From the NCBI GenBank assembly GCA_030998225.1, contig JAPYXD010000713.1, forward strand, positions 1,798,001-1,862,000: 64,000 bases of DNA. Direction: 5' to 3'. The position numbers were made by a program, and so were the translations under genes. Positions 62,880 through 64,000 of this stretch are shown piece after piece. Within the stretch, counting starts at the first letter, position 1. Each line of letters begins with the position of its first letter. The notes below the pieces were generated by a model, which saw nothing but the letters and a program-made list of their open reading frames with translations, did not search any database and was not told the DNA's origin. Source of the DNA: Diplolepis rosae. Its lineage: Eukaryota; Arthropoda; Insecta; Hymenoptera; Diplolepididae.

Positions 62880-64000
62880 TTCATTTTCGTATGTTAAACA
62901 AGAAGTTTTATTGCTCGCTTTCATCCTTTGATGCTATATTGAATCGTGTATTATCGAAGATGTCAAATACCAGAATAACAGTGTTTAGCTTCACGAGAAG
63001 TAAAAATGATCACATACTACGCAATGTTTGAGTAATGTTTAGTTTCGAACCTTGAAACGTGCATGCTTAATACACTGAAAAATCGTATTTACACTTTCGT
63101 AGGTTTAGCACGAAGTTACATTGTTCGCTTTCATCTTTTCATGCTATAACGAATCGTGTATTATCGAAGTTGTAAATACGAGAATAACAGCTATTAGCTT
63201 CACGGGAAGTAAAAATGATCACATACTACGCAATGCTTGAGTAATTTTTAGTTTCAAACCTTAAAACGTGCATGCTTAATAAACTGAAAAATCGTATTTT
63301 CATTTTCGTATGTTAAACAAGAAGTTTTATTGCTCGCTTTCATCCTTTGATGCTATATTGAATCGTGTATTATCGAAGATGTCAAATACCAGAATAACAG
63401 TGTTTAGCTTCACGAGAAGTAAAAATGATCACATACTACGCAATGTTTGATTAATGTTTAGTTTCGAACCTTGAAACATGCATGCTTAATACACTGAAAA
63501 ATCGTATTTACACTTTCGTAGGTTTAGCACGAAGTTACATTGTTCGCTTTCATCTTTTCATGCTATAACGAATCGTGTATTATCGAAGTTGTAAATACAA
63601 GAATAACAGCTATTGGCTTCACGGGAAGTAAAAATGATCACATACTACGCAATGTTTGAGTAATTTTTAGTTTCAAACCTTAAAACGTGCATGCTTAATA
63701 AACTGAAAAATCGTATTTTCATTTTCGTATGTTAAACAAGAAGTTTTATTGCTCGCTTTCATCCTTTGATGCTATATTGAATCGTGTATTATCGAAGATG
63801 TCAAATACCAGAATAACAGTGTTTAGCTTCACGAGAAGTAAAAATGATCACATACTACGCAATGTTTGAGTAATGTTTAGTTTCGAACCTTGAAACGTGC
63901 ATGCTTAATACACTGAAAAATCGTATTTACACTTTCGTAGGTTTAGCACGAAGTTACATTGTTCGCTTTCATCTTTTCATGCTATAACGAATCGTGTATT
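62880..64000. repeat. 420-bp dimeric repeat, second series
   Basis: The same alternating dimer as at 59.7-61.0 kb, with ATTTTCATTTTCG at about 62,880, 63,300 and 63,720. It is the counterpart of that series in block D and continues beyond the window. Confidence 0.85.

Larger units (their letters stand above)
18057..64000. repeat. 210-bp satellite DNA array, about 219 monomers
   Basis: Head-to-tail tandem repeat filling the rest of the window and cut by its edge. Using GAATCGTGTATTATCGAAG as the register, successive copies start at 18,257, 18,467, 18,677 and 18,886, and so on at about 209-210 bp. The monomer is AT-rich (roughly two thirds A+T by eye) and carries conserved TGATCA, TTCGAA and GCATGC palindromes. 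All copies have the same orientation, and no transposon interrupts the 46 kb. Copies fall into a handful of variant types, for example GAAATAAGAGAAT versus GTAAATACGAGAAT versus GATGTCAAATACCAG, whose order repeats over multi-monomer distances. Size, homogeneity and higher-order structure are typical of centromeric or pericentromeric satellites; the location is inference. Confidence 0.98.
61887..64000. repeat. 15-monomer block, copy D (cut by window edge)
   Basis: Tandem duplicate of copy C: TGATCACACA at 61,958, marker monomer 7 at 62,102, GTTTTAAAGACG at about 62,540, then the dimer series. It runs off the window after about 2.1 kb. Confidence 0.8.

Noticed and set aside
18057..64000. CRISPR-like array
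   Set aside because: The units are contiguous 210-bp tandem copies without unique spacers, in a eukaryotic context.

Overview
The window looks like heterochromatin from an arthropod nucleus, most likely an insect and possibly a hymenopteran. Bacterial gene organisation is absent. The left 18 kb is a graveyard of decayed transposable elements, and the right 46 kb is one unbroken satellite array. The insect assignment is an inference from the element families (mariner, Maverick/Polinton, Ty3/Gypsy, piggyBac-like) and the AT-rich tandem DNA. No intact host gene was recognised.

Left part, 1-18,056. A mariner transposase tail lies at 234-709 (+). A complete but internally deleted 865-bp mariner with terminal inverted repeats and TA target duplication lies at 3,154-4,018. 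A Maverick/Polinton-type integrase remnant reads leftward at 4,666-5,400. A leftward Ty3/Gypsy element at about 6,422-10,541 keeps gag, zinc knuckle, protease, RT, RNase H and integrase in canonical order, but every part is broken. Rightward remnants of a Polinton-type virion cluster (adenain-like protease, minor capsid-like protein, major capsid-like protein) occupy 11,666-13,985. A 717-bp piggyBac-like MITE with TTAA duplications lies at 14,365-15,081. A decayed low-complexity reading frame and a GC-rich TATA promoter candidate follow at 15.1-16.1 kb. The two Polinton segments flank the Gypsy element, so one old Polinton interrupted by a Gypsy insertion is a reasonable but unproven reading.

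Right part, 18,057-64,000. About 219 head-to-tail copies of a roughly 210-bp AT-rich monomer run to the window edge with no interrupting element. Monomer variants recur at fixed multiples of the unit: 2 units (420 bp), 7 units (1,469 bp), 11-12 units (2.31-2.52 kb), 14 units (2,934 bp), 15 units (3,147 bp) and 51 units (10,706 bp). This is higher-order repeat structure produced by repeated segmental amplification. The array is a candidate centromeric or pericentromeric satellite. Short open frames inside it are by-products of the repeat.

No active system is evident: each transposition gene seen has lost catalytic residues, reading frame or domains. The most informative material is the layered satellite amplification history, the nested Polinton/Gypsy arrangement, and two cleanly bounded non-autonomous DNA transposons.
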